Assembly (NCBI GenBank): GCA_036504075.1
Contig: DASXVX010000087.1
Location: 1 to 31,959 of the forward strand
From: DASXVX01 sp036504075
Lineage (GTDB): Bacteria; Bacillota; Sulfobacillia; Symbiobacteriales; Symbiobacteriaceae
Direction: 5' to 3'
DNA length: 31,959 bases
Shown here: positions 23,202 through 30,887 of the stretch, piece after piece
Position numbering within the stretch: the first letter of the stretch is position 1
Layout of the letters: each line of letters begins with the position of its first letter
Position numbers and translations under genes: made by a program
The notes under the pieces: model-generated
The model's input: only the letters and a program-made list of their open reading frames with translations
Databases searched by the model: none
What the model was told of the DNA's origin: nothing

Positions 23202-23831
23202 TCAGAAGTCCGCCTTGATGTCGCCGGGCTCCACGCCCAGGTGGCCCATCTCGTTCAGCGACCGGAGGCGACGGCGCTCGGCACCCCATTCCACGATGGT
23301 GAGCGAGCAGTTGTTCAGCACAATGCGGTGCCGCTCGGCTAACGAAAGCCCCAGCACGTCGCAGACGAGCGCTTTAATGACCCCGCCATGGCTCACCACG
23401 GCCACCCGCTCGTGCGGGTACCGCTCCCGCACGGCCCAGAGGGCCTCTACTGCCCGCTTCTGGACATCATACGCGTTTTCGCCGCCGGGGAAAGGCGTCC
23501 GGTCCGGCTCTCGCTGCATCTGCGCCCAGAACTCGGGCAGATCCCGGGCGATCTCCGCGTTGGTCAGGCCCATCGCCCGGCCGACGCTGACTTCCATCAA
23601 TCGGGGCTCCAGCATTACCGGCCGGCCGGCAGCGATCGTGCGGGCCGTCTCCTGAGCCCGGCTGAGCGGGCTGGTGTAGATGACGTCGAGCGGCACTTCT
23701 TTCATGCGGGTCGCCAGTAACTGGGTCTGCCGCCGTCCCTCCGCGTTCAGGGGGATGTCGCTCTGGCCCTGATACCGGCCGTTGCGATTATAATCGGTTT
23801 CTCCGTGCCGAATAATGTAAAAGAGGGTCAC
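23202..23831 (-). CDS. Histidine phosphatase (phosphoglycerate-mutase-like)
   Basis: The 209-residue protein belongs to the histidine phosphatase superfamily. The phospho-accepting motif is FYIIRHGETDYNRNG near the N terminus, followed by YTSPLSRAQETA with the second Arg, the catalytic Glu region near 80, and VVSHGGVIKAL with the second His. The pattern is that of cofactor-independent-regulated small phosphatases such as CobC, PhoE or GpmB types. The substrate cannot be decided, and no cobalamin genes are nearby. The GTG at 23831 is preferred, as it places RHGE at residue 9 and a GGTGG lies upstream; an ATG at 23855 is possible but lacks a ribosome site. It is divergent from comB. Confidence 0.88.
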   Translation of the reverse strand: MTLFYIIRHGETDYNRNGRYQGQSDIPLNAEGRRQTQLLATRMKEVPLDVIYTSPLSRAQETARTIAAGRPVMLEPRLMEVSVGRAMGLTNAEIARDLPEFWAQMQREPDRTPFPGGENAYDVQKRAVEALWAVRERYPHERVAVVSHGGVIKALVCDVLGLSLAERHRIVLNNCSLTIVEWGAERRRLRSLNEMGHLGVEPGDIKADF

Positions 23832-23895
23832 TGGCGATTTCCACCGCTCTTTCATATACTAATTGGGACATACATACGTGAAGGGGGCCGGGCGC

Positions 23896-24615
23896 TTGCG
23901 GGTCGATGTTTATCCGACGGTTGTAAACATTCCGGATGCAGAGGAACTGGCTGACCGGGCTGCGGTCGTGATCGACGTGCTGCGGGCGACCAGTACCATC
24001 GTGACAGCCCTGGTGAACGGGGCCGACACGGTGGTGCCGGTGCTGACGCCCGAAGAGGCGTTTGCCGTGCAGCGCGACAACCCGGGCCGCCAATTCGTTC
24101 TCGGGGGCGAGCGGAAATCGGTGGTGATCCCGGGGTTTCACCTGGGCAACTCACCGCTGGAGTACACGCCGTCCCGAGTCGGCGGCAAGCCGATGCTGTT
24201 CACTACCACGAATGGGACCCGAGCCATCCGGCGGGCGGCCGGGGCGGCCCACGTTTTCGTCGCGGCGTTTCTGAACGCGCCCGCGGTCGCCAAAGCGTTG
24301 CTGGCGCTGGGCAAGGACGTGGCCATTTGCTGTGCCGGCACCCACGACCAGTTCTCGCTGGAGGATGCCGCCTGCGCCGGCGCCATTTTGGAGTTCCTGA
24401 GCGGCCCGGACCGGGCACTGGAGCTGAACGACATGGGCCTGGTGGCCAGGGAGCTCTTCCGGCAGTACGACGGCCGGATAGCCGATCTGCTCCACCTTGC
24501 GGAGCACGGCCAGAACCTCCTGAAGCTAGGGCTCCAGGAGGACCTGCTCTTCTGCGCCCAACTGGGCACCCAAACGCTGGTGCCGCGGTTCATCGAAGGC
24601 CAGGTGACGCGCTGA
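23896..24615 (+). CDS. comB: 2-phosphosulfolactate phosphatase (ComB family)
   Basis: ComB removes phosphate from 2-phosphosulfolactate to give sulfolactate. That is a coenzyme M precursor in archaea and, in Bacillus, a compound stored in spores. The 239-residue protein is the usual size and shows VVIDVLRATSTIVTAL (residues about 21-36), the GERKSVVIPGFHLGNSPLEY block, TTNGTRAIRRA and AGTHDQFSLEDAACAGA. The TTG at 23896 is chosen because AAGGGGG lies 8 bases upstream; in-frame codons further left have no site. In a spore-former the spore-sulfolactate role is the natural reading, but the partner synthase gene (comA-like) is not in this window. Confidence 0.93.
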   Translation: MRVDVYPTVVNIPDAEELADRAAVVIDVLRATSTIVTALVNGADTVVPVLTPEEAFAVQRDNPGRQFVLGGERKSVVIPGFHLGNSPLEYTPSRVGGKPMLFTTTNGTRAIRRAAGAAHVFVAAFLNAPAVAKALLALGKDVAICCAGTHDQFSLEDAACAGAILEFLSGPDRALELNDMGLVARELFRQYDGRIADLLHLAEHGQNLLKLGLQEDLLFCAQLGTQTLVPRFIEGQVTR

Positions 24616-24626
24616 CCCCCGGGGTG

Positions 24627-24971
24627 CTATTGTCCCCCGACTTCCATATCGATCGCTTCACCCAGGATCTTGTAGATGTCGTTCATCAGCACGCCCAGCC
24701 GCTGCTCCGCGGCCAGGAACTCCCGGACATCCGGGTCGCCATTGATCACCGTGTAGAGCCGCTGGAGCGACTCCTTCTGCTGCTCCGTGGGTTCCTTGCC
24801 CTGGATGGAGAGCGACTGCAGTTCAATCTGCTTCTTGTGAAAGTCCAGGACCATTTCCTTGGCCTGCGGTTTGGCCTCAATGTGCTTCCGGGCCGCCTGG
24901 TAGGTCGCGTTTTCCGGGCTTTCCTTCAGCGCCCGGGCCAGGCTATGAGCGTAATCGTGCACGTTCACCAT
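24627..24971 (-). CDS. YlbF/YmcA-family protein (copy 2 of a tandem pair)
   Basis: The 114-residue helical protein fits the YlbF/YmcA (Com_YlbF) family: a short N terminus, VHDYAHSLARALKESPENATYQAA, and the KKQIELQSLSIQGKEPTEQQKESLQRL block near 45-72. In Bacillus the YlbF-YmcA-YaaT complex influences RNase Y activity and sporulation, competence and biofilm decisions. That role is from the family, not shown here. The ATG at 24971 follows GGAGGTGCG. A similar protein is encoded next to it at 25114-25470; the two share the LQIQG/LSIQG core but differ in most other positions, so they are an old duplication. The gene converges on comB. Confidence 0.85.
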   Translation of the reverse strand: MVNVHDYAHSLARALKESPENATYQAARKHIEAKPQAKEMVLDFHKKQIELQSLSIQGKEPTEQQKESLQRLYTVINGDPDVREFLAAEQRLGVLMNDIYKILGEAIDMEVGGQ

Positions 24972-25066
24972 TTGAATACGCACCTCCAACAGCATATTCT
25001 TCGCTTTGTCTGCCGGAAAACCTGCGGGCGGAGGTGCCCGTTCACCGGTTCAACGCGCTGAACGCG

Positions 25067-25103
25067 AACAGGAGGGGCTGCGCCGGGCGCCTCCCCTCCT
25101 GTT
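25067..25103 (-). terminator. Possible terminator or processing hairpin between the YlbF genes
   Basis: AACAGGAGGGG pairs with CCCCTCCTGTT (11 bp) around a 15-base loop that can itself pair (GGCGCC/GGCGC). A T-rich tail is weak, so it could modulate rather than stop transcription. Confidence 0.4.
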
Positions 25104-25113
25104 GTCCAGTCGC

Positions 25114-25470
25114 TCATTTCTTGACGAGCGCCCCGGGCACGTCCGGGTTATAGACTTCGGCCAGCACGTTTTGTACTTCCACCAGCACCTGGCCGTAGGT
25201 GGTCTCGGCGGTCAGGTAATCTTTTAGCAGCGGCTCGGACTCGATCCGTTTCGCCAGCTTTTGCAGGTGCTCGACCTGGCCTTGGGTCGGTTGCTGGCCC
25301 TGAATCTGGAGCGCCTGGATTTCCAACTGGCGCAGGCGGAATTCGCTGAGGAGCCCGTCGAGCTTGCTGTCGCTCTTCACTTTCGCGCCCAGCCGCTTCA
25401 TGTTCTTGAACTCGTCGCACTCCCGGAACGCCTTCACCAGGGCCCGGGCATGGTCATAGACGGCCGCCAT
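25114..25470 (-). CDS. YlbF/YmcA-family protein (copy 1 of a tandem pair)
   Basis: This is a 118-residue helical YlbF/YmcA-family protein with AAVYDHARALVKAFRECDEF at the N terminus and the central RLRQLEIQALQIQGQQPTQGQ block. The ATG at 25470 is chosen because AGGAGGA is 8 bases upstream; a TTG at 25476 would be too close to it. It begins within 3 bases of the PD40 gene stop (TGA at 25473-25475), so the two are translationally linked. It may form hetero-oligomers with the downstream paralogue, as YlbF and YmcA do with each other, which is an inference. Confidence 0.86.
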   Translation of the reverse strand: MAAVYDHARALVKAFRECDEFKNMKRLGAKVKSDSKLDGLLSEFRLRQLEIQALQIQGQQPTQGQVEHLQKLAKRIESEPLLKDYLTAETTYGQVLVEVQNVLAEVYNPDVPGALVKK

Positions 25471-25472
25471 GC

Positions 25473-26468
25473 TCAATCTCCTCCTGACCCAGCCAGCGTA
25501 TGCAGGCAGAGTGCGGAGGTGAACTTGCCAACGCCGGTCCCGCCCGGGTTGCCGTCCAGCATCAGCCGGGAGACCAGCAGGGTCTTGCCGTCGGGGCTGA
25601 AGGCCGGGTGGAAGTACATCGACCGGGGCTCATCCCGGATCAGGAGTTGGGTCGCCCTGGTCTTCAGGTCCATGAGGTAGATGCCGGTCGCCTGCCGGGG
25701 GTTCCGGTAGACCAGCCGGCCGCCGCTTCGGTCGAAGTTGGGCATGATGCCGCCGCTCGAAGTCAGCCGCTGCGGTTCCCCCTTCCCCGACAGGTGGGCG
25801 CTCCAGAGGTCGTACAGCACGCCCCGCTCGACCCGCGGCCCCGCCCCGAAGACCGCCTGCTTGCCGTCCCGGCTGATGGCGAGGCCGCCGGCGAGCATCT
25901 CCCAGTCGGCCTCCACCGCCAACACCTGCGCCGTCTTGCCGGTGGCCGGGTCCAGCTTCATCAGCCGCTGCGGGGTCGTGTAATAGAGTCCCTTGCCGTC
26001 CGGCGCCCAGGCCAGGTGCCCGATGGTCTGCGGCTCAGACCCCACGGTCCGGGAGGCGCCGGTGGTCGGGTCCAGCGCCATGATATCGGCCTGCTCGCCG
26101 GTCAGTTGATGCCGGACGTAAGCGATCTGTTTGCCGTCGGGCCGCCAGGCCGGGGCGGCGTCCCAGGCGGAGTCCGACCCGCTGACCGGCCGGGCGCCGT
26201 CGCCGCCGGCGTTCATGAGCCAGATCCGGCCGTCCCGCATGAACGCCACCTGCCTGCCGTCGGGCGACCAGGCGCCGAAGCCGTCCATCGAACGGCCGCT
26301 GGTGAGCGCCCGCGGGCCGCCGTCTTCGGCGATCGCCGGCACTTCAAAGGGCGCCCGGACGACGAATAGGCTGTTGGAGACCACGAAGCCGAAAAAGCCG
26401 GCGAGCGCTGCAGCCAGCGCCAGCGTGTACACCCGGCGCTGCAGCGCGACAACCAGGGCCGGATTCAC
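25473..26468 (-). CDS. Membrane-anchored PD40/TolB-type beta-propeller protein
   Basis: The 331-residue protein has one N-terminal membrane segment (about residues 13-37) and no clear cleavage site, so it is probably anchored with the rest outside the cell. The remainder is a series of PD40/TolB-like blades, recognisable by repeats of WSPDGRQVAF, WRPDGKQIAY, WAPDGKGLYY, ISRDGKQAVF and FSPDGKTLLV. Such propellers mediate protein binding; no enzyme motif is visible. The GTG start is supported by AAGGGGAGA at 7 bases. It is the first gene of an operon with two YlbF-family genes, an unusual combination. The integrase of the adjacent element begins only about 110 bases upstream on the other strand. 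Confidence 0.82.
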   Translation of the reverse strand: MNPALVVALQRRVYTLALAAALAGFFGFVVSNSLFVVRAPFEVPAIAEDGGPRALTSGRSMDGFGAWSPDGRQVAFMRDGRIWLMNAGGDGARPVSGSDSAWDAAPAWRPDGKQIAYVRHQLTGEQADIMALDPTTGASRTVGSEPQTIGHLAWAPDGKGLYYTTPQRLMKLDPATGKTAQVLAVEADWEMLAGGLAISRDGKQAVFGAGPRVERGVLYDLWSAHLSGKGEPQRLTSSGGIMPNFDRSGGRLVYRNPRQATGIYLMDLKTRATQLLIRDEPRSMYFHPAFSPDGKTLLVSRLMLDGNPGGTGVGKFTSALCLHTLAGSGGD

Positions 26469-26581
26469 CTTTGAATCTCCCCTTCTCTTCGGCAGATGAT
26501 CGAATCAGTAAGCAACAGGACATCGGGCCGAAAGGATAACAACTTCCGACCGCGAACCCTACTTACTGAGGAGGTTATCAC

Positions 26582-28150
26582 ATGTCGAACCGCCACAAGG
26601 CCGAGATTGCCGCAGAACCCACCCGCAAAGCTATGAAAGAAAAGCACTTGGACCGACGCAAGGTGGAGATTCTGGATGGTGCCATGCCCGCAATCTACGC
26701 CCGCCGCTCCACCGATGGACAATCAGAAAACACCTCCATGGAACAGCAGATCGAACGCTGCCGAGCTTATCTAATCTCTCAGGGAATCACCGCTGAACCG
26801 GTCCTTTGCATCGACGACGGCGAGTCAGGCGCAACCCTTGACCGGCCCCGCATGATCGACCTCCGCAAGGATGCCCTCGCCGGACGAATTTCCATCATCG
26901 TAGCCTACAAGGTAGACCGAATCACAAGAGACTTGTGCGACTGTGTAGACCTCATCCTAAAGGAATGGGATCACTCCGGGATCGCCTTCCAGAGCGTTTC
27001 TGAAAGCATCAACACCAGCACCCCCCTCGGGCGCACTATCCTCCTCATGCTGGCCGGGTTTGCCGAAAATGAACGTGAAGTGATTTACCAGCGGATGCAC
27101 GATGGCAAGATCAAGACCGCCGCCATGGGCAAGAACGCTGGACACCGCACCTCCTACGGTTACCAGCGCGACGCTAACGGCTACTTCTACCCGGACCCGA
27201 CCCAAGCGCCCGTAGTGGTTCGCATCTTCGACATGTACTTAAGTGGCATGGGCACCGGACAAATCCCGGACCTGCTCAACCAAGAAGGCACCCCCGCTCC
27301 CGAAAAATCTTGCTGGAGCCGTTCCAGCATCCATAACATCCTCAAGAATCCCATGTACATCGGCACTTACGAGTATGCCGAGACCCGCCTCGAACACAAC
27401 CACCCCGCCCTGATTACCCAAGCGGTATGGGACAAAACCGTCGCCCTCCGAGCCATCAAAGCCGAACCCGCTTCCCGAGCCGCCGAACCTGGGGAGTATA
27501 CGTTGACCGGCCTGCTACGTTGCACCTGCGGCGCTAGGATGACAGGCACCAGGAACACCAAGTCTCAAATCCGCTACTATCGATGCTTGGGCCGAGCCCA
27601 ACGCACTTCGGCCGGGTGCAACTGCGGCTCCATCCCCGCCAACACGATCGAAACGGCGGTGCTCGAAGAGGTGAAAAAACGCCTCAATCCGGAAGCGATC
27701 CGCTCCCATGCGGAAGCCGTTGCGGCCGCCCGTCAGGACCTGATCACCTCACACGAAAGCGCAGTTGCCCAGGCGGAAAGCGCCCTCGCCAAGATCAACG
27801 CCCGTCGCTCCCGCCTGGACCGGGATTACGACAACGAAGAGATTTCCGCCAAGTTGTACGCCCGGAAACTGGACGCCCTGGAAGCCGACGAACTCACCAT
27901 CAAGACGAACCTCCTCCGAGCACAAACCGCCCTCCTCAAGTCCAAGCAATCCCGCGTCAACAATGAAGCCCTGGACCAACTCGCCGAGGACATCCAAGCA
28001 ATCGACGGCTTGACTACTCGCCAGATTACCGCCCTCCTCGCATCCTCCCTTGCCTGCGTGACAGCACACCGGCCAAAGCAAGACGGAACCGGCAACCATG
28101 CTATCCAGATAGACATAGCCACGAAAGTCGATTTCCTACAGAGTGCCTAA
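26582..28150 (+). CDS. Large serine recombinase (site-specific integrase)
   Basis: The 522-residue protein is a large serine integrase of the kind used by phages and integrative elements. The resolvase domain (about 36-180) has AIYARRSTDGQSENTSMEQQ with nucleophile Ser43, then DGESGATLDRPRM and YKVDRITRD. A recombinase domain follows (about 195-310, with SSIHNILKNPMYIGTYEY). The zinc-ribbon domain begins at LTGLLRCTCGARMTG and ends in YYRC...GCNCGS. A coiled-coil stretch covers about 385-460 (AQAESALAKINARRSRLDRDYDNEEISAKLY region). All parts appear intact. It begins at an ATG with GAGGAGG 7 bases upstream and ends at a strong terminator. Codon choice (CTC, CGC, CGA) differs from the host genes to the left (CTG, CGG), fitting acquired DNA. 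Confidence 0.95.
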   Translation: MSNRHKAEIAAEPTRKAMKEKHLDRRKVEILDGAMPAIYARRSTDGQSENTSMEQQIERCRAYLISQGITAEPVLCIDDGESGATLDRPRMIDLRKDALAGRISIIVAYKVDRITRDLCDCVDLILKEWDHSGIAFQSVSESINTSTPLGRTILLMLAGFAENEREVIYQRMHDGKIKTAAMGKNAGHRTSYGYQRDANGYFYPDPTQAPVVVRIFDMYLSGMGTGQIPDLLNQEGTPAPEKSCWSRSSIHNILKNPMYIGTYEYAETRLEHNHPALITQAVWDKTVALRAIKAEPASRAAEPGEYTLTGLLRCTCGARMTGTRNTKSQIRYYRCLGRAQRTSAGCNCGSIPANTIETAVLEEVKKRLNPEAIRSHAEAVAAARQDLITSHESAVAQAESALAKINARRSRLDRDYDNEEISAKLYARKLDALEADELTIKTNLLRAQTALLKSKQSRVNNEALDQLAEDIQAIDGLTTRQITALLASSLACVTAHRPKQDGTGNHAIQIDIATKVDFLQSA

Positions 28151-28163
28151 CCTCTCACCCACC

Positions 28164-28190
28164 AGCCCCAGCGGCCACGCTGGGGCTTTA
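28164..28190 (+). terminator. Rho-independent terminator of the serine recombinase
   Basis: AGCCCCAGCG pairs with CGCTGGGGCT (10 bp) around GCCA and is followed by TTAT. It lies 14 bases after the stop. Confidence 0.9.
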
Positions 28191-28214
28191 TCAGTTCCCC
28201 CCGCCTCTCATTGG

Positions 28215-28286
28215 TGAAAATGGTTCGGCGCGCTCCGCGCGCCAGGAACCCCATTTTCAAAAATCGCGCGGCGCGCTTCGCGCGCC
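28215..28286. repeat. Paired GGCGCGC/GCGCGCC hairpins
   Basis: The first hairpin has an outer stem TGAAAATGG-TTC (28215-28226) with GAACC-CC-ATTTTCA (28246-28259, two-base bulge) and an inner perfect stem GGCGCGC-TCC-GCGCGCC (28227-28243). The second repeats the inner stem with a TTC loop (28270-28286). Their function is unknown. Confidence 0.7.
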
Positions 28287-28456
28287 GATATCCCCATGGG
28301 TTTGTCTGCAAACGCGGCGGTTCTTACTAATAGTTAGTGCGAAGTTCATTCTCAAACTGTAGGGGGTAGGTACTCGAATGCATGTTCTATCTGGAAAATC
28401 AAGGAAAAATGGTATACATTGATCCTACACGAACCGAGCGGGAGGTCTTTCCCAAG

Positions 28457-29362
28457 ATGGCCGAGACTATCCACCTCTACGACAACGTTTATTTCACCGT
28501 GGACGAACTGCGGACCATGGTGAACTCAGACGCTACCCCAAACGTTGTTGAAGCAGCCTGGGGCCTGGTTAACGCTGGACACCATGGAGAGCCAGCGGGC
28601 ACCTACGCGTTGCGTGGCGTGAAGGCCGCACTGAAGCTTTCCTCCTACGACGAAGCAGCCGTCCTAGCCACCGAGGGCTTGACCGTCGCAGAACCGCTTA
28701 CCTTGATATGGGCCGATCTTCAGGTGAACCTAGCCATTGCCTGTGCCCGGATCAGCGCCTATGACACGGCAATCGAAGCTGGCGAACGCTTTATAGCATC
28801 CGTCACCGAACTCCCCGAAAAGGCATTGCAATGGCTCCCTTTCGCCCATCGTGCCGTCGGCTATGCCTACCACCAGACCAACCTGCCCAACCGGGCCGTT
28901 GACCATTACCGCTGCGCGGCGGACACCCATCCCGACCCTCAGGAACGCCTCATTTTGCGGTGCGATCTCGCCTACGACTTGGCCCTCGCTGGCCGACTCG
29001 ATGAAGCCGCCCAAACTCTACGGGCAATCCCCTTTGACCACCTGTCACCCCAAGGCCAATTCGGGTTCAAAGCAACTCAGGCGGTAATCTCCTTCAAACA
29101 GGGCGACACCCAGACCGCCTACGAACTCGTACGCCACGCAGACGATTGGATGCGCGACCAAGCCCGGACCATGGCCATGCCCTTGGCTGAATTGCACTTC
29201 TGGATGTCTCACATCTACGCCGCCCGAGGCAATCAGCAGGACGCAACCTTCTACGCGCTCCACGGAACCGCCCACGCCAAGTGGGCCGGTCAGTTCGGTA
29301 GCAAGGCCCGTGTCTCTCCTTGGTTCCTCAATTCTCCGTTTGGAGGTAGGTCAAATGAATAA
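28457..29362 (+). CDS. TPR protein paired with a secreted peptide, candidate peptide receptor
   Basis: The product is 301 residues from the ATG at 28457, chosen because GGGAGGT lies 10 bases upstream; an in-frame ATG at 28382 would add 25 residues but has no site at proper spacing. From about residue 50 it is a run of six or so TPR-like helix pairs: YALRGVKAALKLSSYDEAAVLA, NLAIACARISAYDTAIEAGE, RAVGYAYHQTNLPNRAVDHY, DLAYDLALAGRLDEAAQTL and HIYAARGNQQDATFYALHG. No helix-turn-helix, phosphatase or membrane segment is recognised. The next gene starts inside its last codons (ATGAATAA overlap) and encodes a short secreted peptide. This is the layout of Rap-Phr and other RRNPP signalling pairs. The receptor role is an inference from layout. 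Confidence 0.75.
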   Translation: MAETIHLYDNVYFTVDELRTMVNSDATPNVVEAAWGLVNAGHHGEPAGTYALRGVKAALKLSSYDEAAVLATEGLTVAEPLTLIWADLQVNLAIACARISAYDTAIEAGERFIASVTELPEKALQWLPFAHRAVGYAYHQTNLPNRAVDHYRCAADTHPDPQERLILRCDLAYDLALAGRLDEAAQTLRAIPFDHLSPQGQFGFKATQAVISFKQGDTQTAYELVRHADDWMRDQARTMAMPLAELHFWMSHIYAARGNQQDATFYALHGTAHAKWAGQFGSKARVSPWFLNSPFGGRSNE

Positions 29363-29498
29363 GGCGCCCCTGCGGGCCGCATTGATCACGCTGGTACTCA
29401 CATTGACCACACTCGTCGCCGTTGGTACGGCCTCCGCTGGCTGGAGCGGCCCTGGGGGACCGACTCCGGACTCTATCCGCCTCTATGTTCCGAAGTAG
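29355..29498 (+). CDS. Short secreted peptide precursor (Phr/AimP-like layout)
   Basis: The 47-residue product has a positively charged N terminus (MNKAPLRAAL), a hydrophobic core (ITLVLTLTTLVAVG) and a signal-peptidase site after TASA (residue 28). That leaves a 19-residue exported part, GWSGPGGPTPDSIRLYVPK. The ATG overlaps the end of the TPR gene and is preceded by GGAGGTAGG, so it is translated with it. A hairpin terminator follows the stop. The size, signal peptide and position match pre-propeptides of TPR-receptor systems. The C-terminal few residues would be the natural candidate for the mature signal, but this is unproven. A simple secreted peptide or a degenerate fragment is the alternative. 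Confidence 0.7.
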   Translation: MNKAPLRAALITLVLTLTTLVAVGTASAGWSGPGGPTPDSIRLYVPK

Positions 29499-29511
29499 TC
29501 CATCGTCAACT

Positions 29512-29540
29512 GCCCTCCTTCACAGGGGGGCTTTGCCACT
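29512..29540 (+). terminator. Terminator after the TPR-peptide pair
   Basis: GCCCTCC (29512-29518) pairs with GGGGGGC (29525-29531), including one G-T pair, and is followed by TTTGCCACTTT. It lies 13 bases after the peptide stop codon. Confidence 0.6.
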
Positions 29541-29660
29541 TTCTGGCGGGTCCGTGTCGAATTGCGTCGAACGATTATTGCATTAGGTCTACATGAACCC
29601 CTACCTTCCAGATTATCCCATGTGGTACACTGCTCCCAGTATATGGGAGGAGGGGACAGG

Positions 29661-30869
29661 GTGAATCGTAGGTTTCTAAGCATTGTCCTTGCGCTACTTC
29701 TCGCTGTTAGCGCAGTCGGGGCGGCTTCCGCCAATCCCCGGCAGGTTCAACCCATTAACGACGGGGCTTCTGCTCCTGCCGTTATCGACGTGACTTTCAT
29801 GTACCGCCTCAAGGTTGACGGTCGGACGTGCAACGCAGGCCCCATCCTCTGGAAGTACGACCGGATCTACGTTCAGCTTCGTGCGTTCGCCGATTGCCTT
29901 GGCGGTCAGGTCGACTGGTTGCCCCAACCCTATGGCGTTGCCAGCGTGGTCTTCAACGGGTTCGGGAAAACCCCCGTGACGCTGGACTTCAAGCCCCTGA
30001 TCGAAAGCCCCACAATGTCCATGCAGGAGTACGCCGACCAACACCCGATCCGGTTCAACATGGGTGCCTACGCCCCGTTCATCTGGAGCGACGATCACAC
30101 TTACTTGCCGTTCCGCTATCTGACTGATGCCGCTGACTACAAGACAGTTTTTACGGCAGGGACGGGCGGAGAACCCCACGAAGTGAACGTTTACCGGCAA
30201 GACCACGCAGTTCCCGAGGACGGGTACGTGGTCAACCCTTCACACGTCATTGTCAACAAGGATTGGATTAATCCTTTCCAGTTGGCGTCTGAGCCTACCG
30301 GCGGCTGGCCGTTCATGCCCGCCACACTGCGGATGCTACAGTCCGAAATGCTCCAGGCCAACTGGGCCATTCAGGACATGCAGCAGGACCCGCAGACCAG
30401 GATTGACATGACCATGAACACGGAGAAGGTTCTGATCGACGTTCGGGCACACAACACTATCAACCCGTCGCATGTCACCTTCTACGGCCCGCACTTCATC
30501 CGGTGGTTCGACGACTTCGGCCAGGTCGAGGACTTCAAGAAGGACTTGAAGATCGCAGCCCACGTTGGCGACGGCCTCAAAACCGCGGGTGGAACGATAG
30601 GCACGGGTGGAGCCGCTTGGCTCTTAGGTGCCCCCGTCGCCCCGTTTGCGGTCGCTGCCGCAGGTCTGAGCGTCGGTTGGTGGATTTATGACGCAGGACA
30701 GTCCACGATCGACGTGGACTCCTGCTCTGCCAAAGCTGACCTGGCAGAGAACAAGAAACTACACCGGGAGGGCGAACCGGTCATGGGCCTTCTCTACGGC
30801 CCGCATGGTGTCCGTTGCCTGCCGTACTACAGCGCCTACGTGCCGGATTCGAGGGGGTACGTGAACTAG
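29661..30869 (+). CDS. Secreted protein with stalk/copper-amine-oxidase-N-like region
   Basis: The product is 402 residues from a GTG with GGGAGGAGGGG upstream. It has a signal peptide (MNRRFLSIVLALLLAVSAVG, cleavage after ASA near 24). Residues about 45-180 have features of the copper-amine-oxidase N-terminal (stalk) fold used by surface proteins of Bacillota: YVQLRAFADCLGGQVDW followed by VASVVFNG, and later YLPFRYLTDA. A middle part has no recognised domain. Residues about 300-345 form a glycine- and alanine-rich hydrophobic stretch (GGTIGTGGAAWLLGAPVAP and FAVAAAGLSVGWWIY). Four cysteines in the exported part could form disulfides. No catalytic motif is seen. An upstream extension to 29562 is rejected for lack of a ribosome site. 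A two-TM protein gene follows after 18 bases. Confidence 0.72.
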   Translation: MNRRFLSIVLALLLAVSAVGAASANPRQVQPINDGASAPAVIDVTFMYRLKVDGRTCNAGPILWKYDRIYVQLRAFADCLGGQVDWLPQPYGVASVVFNGFGKTPVTLDFKPLIESPTMSMQEYADQHPIRFNMGAYAPFIWSDDHTYLPFRYLTDAADYKTVFTAGTGGEPHEVNVYRQDHAVPEDGYVVNPSHVIVNKDWINPFQLASEPTGGWPFMPATLRMLQSEMLQANWAIQDMQQDPQTRIDMTMNTEKVLIDVRAHNTINPSHVTFYGPHFIRWFDDFGQVEDFKKDLKIAAHVGDGLKTAGGTIGTGGAAWLLGAPVAPFAVAAAGLSVGWWIYDAGQSTIDVDSCSAKADLAENKKLHREGEPVMGLLYGPHGVRCLPYYSAYVPDSRGYVN

Positions 30870-30887
30870 CAGAGGAGGAATCCCACG

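Larger units (their letters stand above)
28151..28456. other. Intergenic region with terminator, two GC palindromes and TPR gene leader
   Basis: No gene is supported here. In order it holds the integrase terminator (28164-28190), a long bulged hairpin with GGCGCGC/GCGCGCC core (28215-28259), a second hairpin with the same core (28270-28286), a short palindrome ACTAA-TAG-TTAGT (about 28327-28339), and a G-rich stretch before the TPR gene. Confidence 0.7.

Noticed and set aside
28382..28456. 25-residue N-terminal extension of the TPR protein
   Set aside because: The ATG at 28382 lacks a ribosome site at useful distance, while 28457 has GGGAGGT.
28457..29498. Calling the TPR-peptide pair a phage arbitrium (AimR-AimP) system
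   Set aside because: No helix-turn-helix is visible in the TPR protein and no phage structural or lysis genes are in view, so only the broader RRNPP-like layout is claimed.
29562..29660. 33-residue N-terminal extension of the secreted protein
   Set aside because: It would bury the signal peptide inside the protein and has no ribosome site; the GTG at 29661 has a strong one.
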